Shown: piece by piece, positions 43,802-51,766 of the stretch | How positions within the stretch are numbered: position 1 is the stretch's first letter | How the letters are laid out: the number at the start of each line of letters is the position of its first letter | Assembly: GCF_006861795.1 (NCBI RefSeq) | Contig: NZ_VDGH01000003.1 | Span: 186,001-250,000, forward strand | Length of the DNA: 64,000 nt | Direction of reading: 5' to 3' | Origin: Psychrobacillus lasiicapitis | GTDB lineage: Bacteria; Bacillota; Bacilli; Bacillales_A; Planococcaceae | Program-made: the position numbers and the translations under genes | Notes under the pieces: generated by a model | Database searches by the model: none | Told to the model about the DNA's origin: nothing | Seen by the model: the letters and a program-made list of their open reading frames with translations, nothing else

Positions 43802-43829
43802 TTAGACATCTGAGTCAGGAAAAAGTTCA
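43802..43829 (-). promoter_or_regulatory. Candidate ECF-type autoregulatory promoter
   Basis: On the minus strand TGAAC (43829-43825), 17-base spacer, GTCTAA (43807-43802), similar to the AAC...GTC pattern of Bacillus ECF promoters. It ends about 30 bases before TTG 43770. Confidence 0.45.
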
Positions 43830-43842
43830 TTAAATTTAAAAT

Positions 43843-43879
43843 AAAAAAAGGATATCTCCAACTGAATGGGATATCCTTT
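43843..43879 (-). terminator. Terminator of the flavin reductase gene
   Basis: Stem AAAGGATATC/GATATCCTTT with a loop of about 12 bases, then seven T on the minus strand. It lies eight bases after the gene stop and just upstream of the sigma promoter. Confidence 0.8.
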
Positions 43880-43886
43880 GACTTAA

Positions 43887-44450
43887 CTAATGCGTATCAA
43901 TTGGCTCTTTGCAAAGGCCTTTGCTCATTTCCGCATACTGGACGAATACACGAGCTAATTCACGGAGACGATTATGCACATCTTCGTCCACGATTATATT
44001 ATTCTCGTCGAAATGGCTAGTCTGTGTATAGACATAATTTGGTGTCACCAAACATCTAAAATAGTCCAAAATAGGTTTTAGCTGGTTTTCAATGACTAAA
44101 TGGTGCTGATATGTCCCACCGTTCGCAACAATAGATACCGGTTTATATCGCATCGTTTTCGGATGTAAAAAATCAAAAGCGTTTTTTAGAACACCTGGAA
44201 TGGATCCTTGGAAAATCGGCGTTGCAATGATATACCCATCTGCTTGCTCGAACTTACTGACAAGTAGCTGCATATCGTCATTGTACTGATCCATTGGTCT
44301 GCCATCTACAAACTGATGCTCATAATTGGCAAATCGAATAATTTCTAATGTATGCTCTGTGCTAATTTCCTCTATATAATCTTTCACTTTTTCAAGAATG
44401 ACACTTGTTTTCGTGCCGATAATTGTTCCGTCTACGAGTAGAATTTTCAT
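43887..44450 (-). CDS. NADPH-dependent FMN reductase family protein
   Basis: This 187-residue flavodoxin-fold oxidoreductase has ILLVDGTIIGTKTS (phosphate-binding loop region), ATPIFQGSIPGVLKNAFDFL (the flavin-binding TPxYxGSxPGxLKN pattern, with Phe for Tyr) and NGGTYQHHLVIENQLKPIL. Known relatives reduce FMN, azo compounds or chromate; the natural substrate is unclear. ATG with AAAGGAGG upstream. Single gene. Confidence 0.88.
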   Translation of the reverse strand: MKILLVDGTIIGTKTSVILEKVKDYIEEISTEHTLEIIRFANYEHQFVDGRPMDQYNDDMQLLVSKFEQADGYIIATPIFQGSIPGVLKNAFDFLHPKTMRYKPVSIVANGGTYQHHLVIENQLKPILDYFRCLVTPNYVYTQTSHFDENNIIVDEDVHNRLRELARVFVQYAEMSKGLCKEPIDTH

Positions 44451-44534
44451 CGTTGTAGAACCTCCTTTACCCGTACTTTATTGTATCAAAGAAGGAGCTC
44501 TCTTGTGAGAAAATTGGCATGGTTCTAAAAAAGT

Positions 44535-46370
44535 TCATTCTTTCGACTGAGAAATCTTATCGTTGATTTTATCTTGTAATTTCGTCGGAGGAGTTAAACT
44601 TACAACTAAATCACCTGGGTTTGCTTGCAATTCACTCTTCGTCGTATAAAATTTTAAAGACCCATCCGCTCGAATAACATAAAGCAACACTACTTCTTCT
44701 TCTCTTCCATTTATATATTGCTCATAATTATATTGTTCTGTAATATTTGTTTTCCGAATCACATGCCCTCTTAAGACGCGCTCAGTCAATTCATAGATAT
44801 TCGCTGTTGAATCGAAAAGTGTTTTCCCCCCTAAGGAAGGATGATAATCATCTTCTTTTGTTTGACTGGCAGCTGTTTGGTAGAGGTGATCTCGTCCTAA
44901 TTCAATTACAAAGTTTGAACAGATTAATGCATTATATGCATCTACCTCCGTTGCGGCAATCATTTTTGGGAACGGAGTTAAGTCTAATGAATACTCCGTC
45001 TGCTCGGATAAGATGTCTCCCGAATAAATAGGGACCCCTAGTTTCCGGGCATATCGCAGCTGTTCCCAAGAGTCATCCACAACAAGCACATCCATCTGTT
45101 CATCCAACAATGATTTCGCCAATTCCGCAGTGAATGCATTGCCCCCTACTATAAGTACCCCTGGCTTCTCAGTTGCAGAAAGCTTCAGTTTCTTTGCTAC
45201 CCAACCAATAGAGAATCCATGAAAGATTACCGTCGCGAACACCAACGCAAATGTTAATGCAGTTAACATTTCCGCATCCTTATATCCACTTTCTTGAAGA
45301 ATCGATGCAAAATAGCCGGAAACCGTCAATGCTACTATACCTCTAGGGGCAATCCATGAAATTAACAATTTTTCGTTATTCATCAAATCGGTTCCGATAG
45401 TGGATAACCAAATAGATAACGGTCGAACAACAAATAACATAGCCAGCACAAATAAAATAATATGCGGATTGAAAATATCCACTAGCGTAGTTGGATTTAA
45501 AGATGCGGTTAACATGATGAATATACTGGAAACTAAAAGGATAGAAATATTCTCTTTAAAATGTCTCATATCATTGATGGAGGCAATATGCATATTGGCC
45601 ATCGTTAATCCCATTGCAGTTACTGCGAGCAAACCAGTTTCATGCATTACTACATCGGAAAACACGAAAACCATTAGTACTATTGCAAAAACAACTGGAG
45701 CCTTTAAATATTCCGGAATCTGTCCTTTTTCAAACATTTTCCCAATTATCCAGCCAAATAACCAGCCTAAAAATGCAGCGAAAATGGAACCTGCAAAGAA
45801 TAACAGGAAGGACGTAAGTGTCACGTTCCCATTAATAAATTTAATAAATTCAAATGCGAATACGGCAAGCAATGCTCCAAATGGATCAACTACTATTCCT
45901 TCCCATTTCAATATTGCTGCAGGACGAGGCTTTAACTTCGCTTGCCTTAGTAACGGCAAAATAACCGTTGGACCAGTAACAATAAACAGTCCACCAATAA
46001 CAAAAGATACGGCTACCGATAAACCTGCAATATAATGTGCAGCTAAAGAACCTGCAATCCAAGCGATAAAAGCACCTAATGTCACAATTCGAGTGAGTGG
46101 CTTATTAAAGCTACGGACTTCTCGGAAATCTAAGCTTAAACTTCCTTCAAACAATATGATAGCCACTGCAAGTGAAATGAGCGGACTAAATATTTCTCCT
46201 AAACTTTCCTGAGGGTTAACAAAACCGAAAATCGGACCCACGAGTAAACCAGCGATGGACATTACAACAATGGCAGGCATTCGTAAGCGCCATGCTAACC
46301 ACTGAGAAAATATCCCTAACAGTACTATAAACATCAAAACAAAGATCATTGACTCAAAAATAATGTTCAC
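44535..46370 (-). CDS. Monovalent cation:proton antiporter (CPA family) with C-terminal TrkA-like domain
   Basis: This 611-residue protein has about 12 membrane helices (about 1-395) and a cytoplasmic nucleotide-binding-like domain (about 400-530, GVLIVGGNAFTAELAKSLL) plus a TrkA_C-like end. The transport core has the proton-coupling Asp in EGIVVDPFGALLAVF and TGPTVILPLLRQAKL. It likely exports Na+ or K+ in exchange for protons. It follows an NAD(P)-binding protein gene with a one-base gap, so the two are coupled. Confidence 0.88.
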   Translation of the reverse strand: MNIIFESMIFVLMFIVLLGIFSQWLAWRLRMPAIVVMSIAGLLVGPIFGFVNPQESLGEIFSPLISLAVAIILFEGSLSLDFREVRSFNKPLTRIVTLGAFIAWIAGSLAAHYIAGLSVAVSFVIGGLFIVTGPTVILPLLRQAKLKPRPAAILKWEGIVVDPFGALLAVFAFEFIKFINGNVTLTSFLLFFAGSIFAAFLGWLFGWIIGKMFEKGQIPEYLKAPVVFAIVLMVFVFSDVVMHETGLLAVTAMGLTMANMHIASINDMRHFKENISILLVSSIFIMLTASLNPTTLVDIFNPHIILFVLAMLFVVRPLSIWLSTIGTDLMNNEKLLISWIAPRGIVALTVSGYFASILQESGYKDAEMLTALTFALVFATVIFHGFSIGWVAKKLKLSATEKPGVLIVGGNAFTAELAKSLLDEQMDVLVVDDSWEQLRYARKLGVPIYSGDILSEQTEYSLDLTPFPKMIAATEVDAYNALICSNFVIELGRDHLYQTAASQTKEDDYHPSLGGKTLFDSTANIYELTERVLRGHVIRKTNITEQYNYEQYINGREEEVVLLYVIRADGSLKFYTTKSELQANPGDLVVSLTPPTKLQDKINDKISQSKE

Positions 46371-46371
46371 C

Positions 46372-47130
46372 TCAATCTTTCGGTTTATTTTCTTCTACAA
46401 AGATATCCTTTCGCTTACTCCAGTCAAATAACTCTTCCCTGGCAACCGGTATTTCTTCTTCAACTTCCCACGGTTTAGCACCGAGGATATCTATCGCTTT
46501 ATATAGTTGAACATTATTTTTATGGTTATGTACAGCAAAATGATACATAGCAAATGCTAATTGCTTCCCTTCAATTGCCCGCAAGCCTTTAAATGGACCG
46601 ACTAATATGGGATTGATTAATTGAAAAATTCCTTCTGCTAACCGCTCCCCTAATCGAAATTCTGTCCGTCCGCCCGTCAATAACGAAGGACGGAAAATAG
46701 AAAGATGCGGTAGCTTTAAGTCAATCAGTTCTTGCTCCATTCTTCCTTTTGTACGGCTATAGAAAAAAGGAGATTTGCTACTAGAACCAGCTGCAGAAAT
46801 AACATGAAAGTTGGGAATACCACGCTTTTTAGCTAAAGAAGCAATTCTAAGTGGGTATTCTAAATCTACTTTTTCGAAGTTTTCTCTTGTTTTCGCTTTT
46901 TTCATTGTGGTCCCTAAACAGCAAAATAAATCATCTGCAATTTCCAAATCTCTTTCTTCTAGTGTATCGAATTCTCGAATCTTCACATCTAATTTTGCAT
47001 GTGTGTATGTAATATTTCTTCTAGCAATGATCGTCACTGCAACATATTCTTCACTTTCGCATAACTGTTTGACTAAGTGTTGCCCGGTAAAGCCCGTTGC
47101 CCCAACTACGATGGCCGTTCTTTTTGCCAC
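46372..47130 (-). CDS. NAD(P)-binding Rossmann oxidoreductase
   Basis: This 252-residue atypical SDR of the NAD(P)H-binding/HIM1-like type has VGATGFTGQHLVKQL (nucleotide loop), CCLGTTMKKAKTRENFEKVD, VISAAGSSSKSPFFYSRTKG (Tyr/Lys pair) and FRPSLLTGGR. Substrate unknown. The start is taken as GTG 47130 with GAGGAGGG upstream; ATG 47148 has no ribosome site. First gene of a unit with the antiporter. Confidence 0.85.
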   Translation of the reverse strand: MAKRTAIVVGATGFTGQHLVKQLCESEEYVAVTIIARRNITYTHAKLDVKIREFDTLEERDLEIADDLFCCLGTTMKKAKTRENFEKVDLEYPLRIASLAKKRGIPNFHVISAAGSSSKSPFFYSRTKGRMEQELIDLKLPHLSIFRPSLLTGGRTEFRLGERLAEGIFQLINPILVGPFKGLRAIEGKQLAFAMYHFAVHNHKNNVQLYKAIDILGAKPWEVEEEIPVAREELFDWSKRKDIFVEENKPKD

Positions 47131-47153
47131 CTCAATCCCTCCTCGCATTTCTA

Positions 47154-47278
47154 GTTGTCTAGCTCCAGCGCCTTGCCCCTCAGGGTCAAATAACCTTCCA
47201 CAACGAAGTTATAGTGCAACTTCTTTTGTAAAAGAACATTTGCCTGTCGGGGCAGTGTGACAGGCGCTTTCGCATTTC
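47154..47278. repeat. Bacillales-type intergenic inverted repeat (TCTAGCTCCAGCGCC type)
   Basis: About 125 bases with imperfect inverted ends: AGCGCCT.TGCCCCTCAGG (47168-47185) against the complement of CCTGTCGGGGCA...AGGCGCT (47243-47268), and an inner hairpin GAAGTT...AACTTC. The opening CTAGCTCCAGCGCC is, as I recall, a common start of dispersed repeats in Bacillus genomes. Its bases 47202-47214 recur at 33927-33939. Confidence 0.7.
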
Positions 47279-47346
47279 AGTTTGTCATATACACCTGTCC
47301 TTTTCCATACAATATTAAGAATATGCACAGGAAAGGAAGATGAATA

Positions 47347-48351
47347 ATGAAACTAGCTTATCTATTAAATACATTACCACACCGGGGTTTATACCCTGCT
47401 GACCGTGCGAATGCGCTGTTACCTGCTTTGAATACATCCGATTATAAAGTTTTTGTGCCCAGCACTAATACAAGCCTTCTAAACTATTTAGAAAAAAAAC
47501 ATATTAAAACATGTGCTTTTAATAATAATGCACATTTACTAGAAGAAATGAACTCTTTTAACCCCAATTGTATAATCCATGATAGCGGAAATTCTGAAAA
47601 GGATTTAATTCGCCGTTTAAAAGCTTTGAACTGTCCTCTAATTCATTTTGACGATCACGGGGATGGCGGTGCTCTAGCTGATCTTGTTTTCCAAGCATTA
47701 TATGAAAATCCAAAGGATCTTTCCAAAGAGCATTTTGTTTATGGGCTAACTGGATATATCCCATCACAAGCAATTGTTCCTAAAAATAATAATACGACCC
47801 AAAATCCACCTCATATTGTTGTCGCGTTTCCACATGAGGATCCAGAAAACTTAACATATCGAACACTACGACATCTTGTGCAACTTCATATTCCTTTGCA
47901 GATTAGTGTTTTAGTAGATGAACACTACAAGCATGATATTCTGGATCTTAAACGGTTTGCACTCACTCGCAAATCGATTAAGGTTATCCAGACAACCACC
48001 CCGGATGCTTTTATTACTACTAGTGATATCGTCATAACTTCCGGTTCTTACATGCCTTTCTTAGTAGCACAATTCCAAATTCCAAGTATTATCCTTTGTG
48101 CACACGAAGAGGAAGTCAATTACGCCTTTCCACAGGAAGGTCATGGCTTCGCAAATTTAGGACTAGGTCGGAAAATAAAACAATCGTACTTACAAAATGC
48201 CGTTATGGAAATTATACTGCATGATAATCGAAGAAAAGCTTATATCCACAAACAAAAAAACTTTGATTTTACACCTAATTTAGTAGAAGTAGTAGAACTG
48301 ATTGAACAAACGATTGCAAATAAAAAAGCTGAGGAAGAAATCGCACGTTAA
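47347..48351 (+). CDS. PseG/SpsG-like glycosyltransferase-fold protein
   Basis: This 334-residue soluble protein is built as two Rossmann-like halves. N-terminal half: LNTLPHRGLYPADRANALLPAL and HDSGNSEKDLIRRLKAL...LIHFDDHGDGG; C-terminal half: VVAFPHEDPENLTYRTLRHL, TTSDIVITSGSYMPFLVAQFQIP (donor-loop-like) and GLGRKI. The pattern resembles SpsG/PseG nucleotide-sugar hydrolases of spore-coat or pseudaminic acid pathways, but no other sugar-pathway gene is nearby. ATG with GGAAAGGAAG upstream. Confidence 0.6.
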   Translation: MKLAYLLNTLPHRGLYPADRANALLPALNTSDYKVFVPSTNTSLLNYLEKKHIKTCAFNNNAHLLEEMNSFNPNCIIHDSGNSEKDLIRRLKALNCPLIHFDDHGDGGALADLVFQALYENPKDLSKEHFVYGLTGYIPSQAIVPKNNNTTQNPPHIVVAFPHEDPENLTYRTLRHLVQLHIPLQISVLVDEHYKHDILDLKRFALTRKSIKVIQTTTPDAFITTSDIVITSGSYMPFLVAQFQIPSIILCAHEEEVNYAFPQEGHGFANLGLGRKIKQSYLQNAVMEIILHDNRRKAYIHKQKNFDFTPNLVEVVELIEQTIANKKAEEEIAR

Positions 48352-48398
48352 ACCCATTTTTATGCTACAATAGGGCAAAAAGCTGAAGGTGATTATTC

Positions 48399-48581
48399 AT
48401 GACAAAAGATCAACTACAAGCGGAAATTGCTGAGTTAAAAATGGATTACATCCGATTACAAGGTGACATGGAAAAACTAGAGTCGAATGGCCACCCCACT
48501 CAAGTAGAAAACGCCGAACGTAGATTAGCCAAAATGGAAGAAGACCTTGCAGAACTAAACAAACAGCTCGCGGCACTTTAG
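48399..48581 (+). CDS. Small coiled-coil protein (SE1832-like)
   Basis: This 60-residue, highly charged protein is predicted to be almost entirely coiled coil (QLQAEIAELKMDYIRLQGDM ... RRLAKMEEDLAELNKQLAAL). It resembles a family of tiny conserved Bacillales proteins with no known function. ATG with AAGGTGAT upstream; 33 bases before the ABC-F gene, so probably in one transcript with it. Confidence 0.75.
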   Translation: MTKDQLQAEIAELKMDYIRLQGDMEKLESNGHPTQVENAERRLAKMEEDLAELNKQLAAL

Positions 48582-48614
48582 TCCGTTGAGCTTTCTTTTT
48601 GGAGGAAATAATAT

Positions 48615-50183
48615 ATGAGCTTATTAAATGTAGAAAATTTGGGACATACATTCGGAGATCGTACGCTTTTTAAAGAAGTTTCGTTTCGCTTGGTGGAAGG
48701 TGAACATGTTGGACTTGTTGGGGCAAACGGTGTTGGAAAATCGACATTAATGAATATTTTAACCGGGGAAATCATTTACGATGAAGGTCGTGTGGAATGG
48801 CTTCCTGGTACACATTACGGCTATTTAGATCAGCATACTCGTCTGCAACCAGGACGCTCGATGTTCGATACATTACGTGATGCATTCTTACCTCTTTATA
48901 AGAAAGAGGAAGAATTGAATGAAATCATTGCTAAAATGGCGGATGCAACGCCAGAAGAATTAGAAGTATTATTAGAAAAAATGGCCGAAATACAAGATGT
49001 ATTAGATGCCGGTGATTTTTATTCATTAGATATGAAAGTAGAAGAAGTTGCACGCGGGCTTGGACTAGATGCTATTGGTTTAGACCGCCCGGTTGAAGCA
49101 CTTTCTGGTGGTCAGCGTACGAAAGTACTATTGGCAAAACTATTATTAGAAAAGCCGAAAGTACTTTTATTGGATGAGCCTACCAACTATTTAGACGAAG
49201 AGCATGTAAATTGGTTATCCAATTATTTGAAGAACTATCCATATGCATTTTTACTAATCTCACATGATACAGAATTTATGAATGGCATTGTAGATGTTAT
49301 TTTCCACTTAGAATTCTCTAAGCTTACACGCTACACAGCTTCTTATGAGAAGTTTTTAGAGCTTGCTGAGTTGAATAAACGGCAGCATATCGATGCTTAT
49401 GAAAAGCAGCAGGAATTCATTAAAAAACAAGAAGATTTTATCGCCAAGAACAAAGCGCGATACTCTACAACTGGTCGTGCAAAATCCCGTCAAAAACAAT
49501 TGGACCGCATCGAACGCATTGATCGTCCAGAAACTGCTGCTAAACCAGAATTCGGTTTTAAAGAATCACGTAGCTCTGGACGTTACGTAGTCGAAGCAGA
49601 GCATTTACAAATTGGTTATGATAATCCACTGCTCCCACCACTTACATTTACCATTGAGCGTGGAGAAAAAATTGCACTTGTTGGCATGAATGGTATCGGT
49701 AAATCGACCTTACTTAAAACAATTTTAGGTAAGATTCCTGCACTAGGCGGAAAAGTAATCCGCGGGGATTTCTTATACCCTTCTTACTTCGAGCAAGAAG
49801 TAAAAGCTGGTAATATTACACCAATTGAATCCATTTGGGAAACTTATCCTAGTATGGAACAAAACCAAGTTCGTGCCGCTCTAGCTCGCACTGGCTTGAA
49901 AAGTGAGCATATCTCTCGCCCACTTTCTTCATTAAGCGGTGGTGAACAAGCGAAAGTGCGTTTATGTAAGCTTATGATGGAAGAAAGTAACTGGTTAATA
50001 TTCGATGAGCCGACGAACCATTTAGACATTCATGCAAAAGAAGAATTGAAACGTGCGATGAAAGAATTTAAAGGCACAATCGTCCTCGTCAGCCATGAAC
50101 CTGAGTTTTATGAAGGATTAGTAACGAAAGTATGGAACGTGGAAGAATGGTTCTCTACTGGTAAAGAGGTTGTAGAAGAATAG
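48615..50183 (+). CDS. ABC-F family ATPase (YfmM-like)
   Basis: This 522-residue protein has two ABC ATPase domains and no membrane part. Domain 1: GANGVGKS, LSGGQRTKV, LLLDEPTNYLD. Linker (about 245-310) with KNKARYSTTGRAKSRQKQLD. Domain 2: GMNGIGKS, LSGGEQAKV, FDEPTNHLD. ABC-F proteins act on the ribosome, rescuing or protecting translation. The sequence is closest in pattern to B. subtilis YfmM. Antibiotic resistance cannot be read from this. ATG with GGAGGAAAT upstream. Confidence 0.92.
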   Translation: MSLLNVENLGHTFGDRTLFKEVSFRLVEGEHVGLVGANGVGKSTLMNILTGEIIYDEGRVEWLPGTHYGYLDQHTRLQPGRSMFDTLRDAFLPLYKKEEELNEIIAKMADATPEELEVLLEKMAEIQDVLDAGDFYSLDMKVEEVARGLGLDAIGLDRPVEALSGGQRTKVLLAKLLLEKPKVLLLDEPTNYLDEEHVNWLSNYLKNYPYAFLLISHDTEFMNGIVDVIFHLEFSKLTRYTASYEKFLELAELNKRQHIDAYEKQQEFIKKQEDFIAKNKARYSTTGRAKSRQKQLDRIERIDRPETAAKPEFGFKESRSSGRYVVEAEHLQIGYDNPLLPPLTFTIERGEKIALVGMNGIGKSTLLKTILGKIPALGGKVIRGDFLYPSYFEQEVKAGNITPIESIWETYPSMEQNQVRAALARTGLKSEHISRPLSSLSGGEQAKVRLCKLMMEESNWLIFDEPTNHLDIHAKEELKRAMKEFKGTIVLVSHEPEFYEGLVTKVWNVEEWFSTGKEVVEE

Positions 50184-50193
50184 TATTTTGGTG

Positions 50194-50223
50194 ATCCCAA
50201 GCATTTGGTGCTTGGGATTTTTT
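50194..50223 (+). terminator. Terminator of the ABC-F gene
   Basis: Perfect 10-bp stem ATCCCAAGCA/TGCTTGGGAT, 5-base loop, then TTTTT. Confidence 0.9.
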
Positions 50224-50326
50224 AGTTGTTTATGATGCTGGAAGATAGCACTCTGTAATATGCGAGTTATGGAGGGGATTGCTCGGGTAGCGATACTCTT
50301 TGCTCGTCCCCGCCCCTTCCCCAAAA

Positions 50327-50367
50327 CAAAAAAGCCTCCCCCTGTCACTTTCGAACAGGGGGAGGCT
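50327..50367 (-). terminator. Terminator of the orphan ECF sigma gene
   Basis: Perfect 13-bp GC-rich stem AGCCTCCCCCTGT/ACAGGGGGAGGCT, 9-base loop, followed by TTTTTTGTTTT on the minus strand; eight bases after the gene. Confidence 0.92.
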
Positions 50368-50375
50368 CTTTCACA

Positions 50376-50924
50376 TTACACTAAAACTAATGAGTCTTTT
50401 GCAACTTCATCACTCATAATAAGCTCTTTTAGACGTTGCTTCGCTCTAAATAATCGGGATTTTACTGTACCGATGGAAACTTTCATCACTTCTGCAATTT
50501 CTATTAGTGAAAATTGATGTACATAGAAATACATTACTGTTTTTTGGTAGATGCCATCTAATTCGGCTACTTTGGAACGAATAATTTCACCTACATCTTC
50601 TTTCTCTAATTGCTCTTCTACAGATAAGACATCTGCAGCAATTAAATCCAATAAGGATATATCTAGTTGCTCTGGTTGATTGGCAACGTATTTGCTGCGT
50701 CTTACTTGTTTACGGTATCTATCGCGAAATGTATTCATACAAATAGTCGTTAACCAAGCTTTAACATGGTCCACTTCTTTCATATACGATTCATATCGTA
50801 CAACTTTCATCCACACTTCTTGCATTAAATCTTCAGCATCTATTTGATTTTTAGTTAGTTTCAAGCATAAGTAATATATGTATCGGTTATATTCTTCGTA
50901 AATATTTTCAATTTGAACTTGCAT
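50376..50924 (-). CDS. ECF-type sigma factor without neighbouring anti-sigma
   Basis: This 182-residue sigma-70 family factor has region 2 (LTKNQIDAEDLMQEVWMKVV, HVKAWLTTICMNTFRDRYRKQVRR) and region 4 (SLIEIAEVMKVSIGTVKSRLFRAKQRL). ATG with GGAGGAATAAAC upstream. It has its own terminator and no anti-sigma gene on either side: downstream is the convergent ABC-F gene, upstream an 840-base gene-free stretch. The control mechanism and regulon are unknown. Confidence 0.9.
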   Translation of the reverse strand: MQVQIENIYEEYNRYIYYLCLKLTKNQIDAEDLMQEVWMKVVRYESYMKEVDHVKAWLTTICMNTFRDRYRKQVRRSKYVANQPEQLDISLLDLIAADVLSVEEQLEKEDVGEIIRSKVAELDGIYQKTVMYFYVHQFSLIEIAEVMKVSIGTVKSRLFRAKQRLKELIMSDEVAKDSLVLV

Positions 50925-51142
50925 TGTTTATTCCTCCGCTCGGCTTTTCTTTATAACTCTATAATGCCAAATCCGAACCTTACCCTCTATCGTATTCTCT
51001 TTCAATATAATTACAATCGTGTAAGTTAGAAAATTATAAGCGCCTATTCTGTCTCGATATGGGAAATGAAAATGAGTAATAAAATTGGCATGTCGCGCAT
51101 AATAGGGAAACTGTGTCATAAAGAGATATGGCAAAGGCAATT

Positions 51143-51659
51143 GATTTCCGCTCCAGGCGGACTCTTACCGCGGGGCGGGCGGTGAGTCTCCTCGTCGCAT
51201 GCTCCTGCGGGGTCTCACCTGTCCCGCTGTTCCCGCAGGTGTCGCCGCCTTGCGCTTCAATCATTAGAACTTGCTGACTAATCCATAATTAAATGCAAAA
51301 AAGCTATTTAATTTATTTACAACTGTCCAACAGTTTTTTATTTAGAATCATTTTATGTACAGTATAAATTATAGGAAAGGTTGCTATTAACCATTCAAGC
51401 AATGGCAGTTCCCAATAATTGATCACAATCGCTAGATAGTATATCTTATTCCACTAATCATAGGTTTTCACCCATAGAAAATGCAGCATAGTACTAAATT
51501 TAGTGTCTTATTATGGAGTAAATAGCAAACTCTATTGGATTGTAGCGAAGGGGTGGCGACTCCGGTGGGAACAGTACGAGCTGAAAGCCCCGCAGGAGCG
51601 AGAGCTCCGAGGAGATGGAAGCCGTGCCCGCGGAAAGCGTCCACCCTGTAGCGGAAATC
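51143..51659. repeat. Long inverted-repeat element, copy A (516 bp)
   Basis: GC-rich imperfect terminal inverted repeats of about 125 bases, left 51143-51270 (starting GATTTCCGCTCC) and right 51530-51659 (ending GTAGCGGAAATC), flank an AT-rich 260-base core with no gene. The core contains ACTAAATTTAGT at 51493-51504. A second copy lies at 56899-57270. Non-coding, MITE-like; no transposase in the window. The flanks 50925-51142 and 51660-51766 hold only the sigma promoter side and the 3' side of the CNNM gene. Confidence 0.8.
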
Positions 51660-51766
51660 CCAGTGGACACTTCATACAACTCACTACGTCGCTGTTTATC
51701 TATACTTATCGACAAGCCATAGAGCTTATAATTCCCTAAGCCAAAAGAAAAGCGCAAAAGGAAGTA

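Noticed and set aside
45400-46035. A 211-codon open frame antisense to the antiporter gene
   Set aside because: It mirrors the membrane-rich coding of the antiporter, has no ribosome site, and its product is low-complexity Ile/Asn/Ser-rich. It is a shadow frame.
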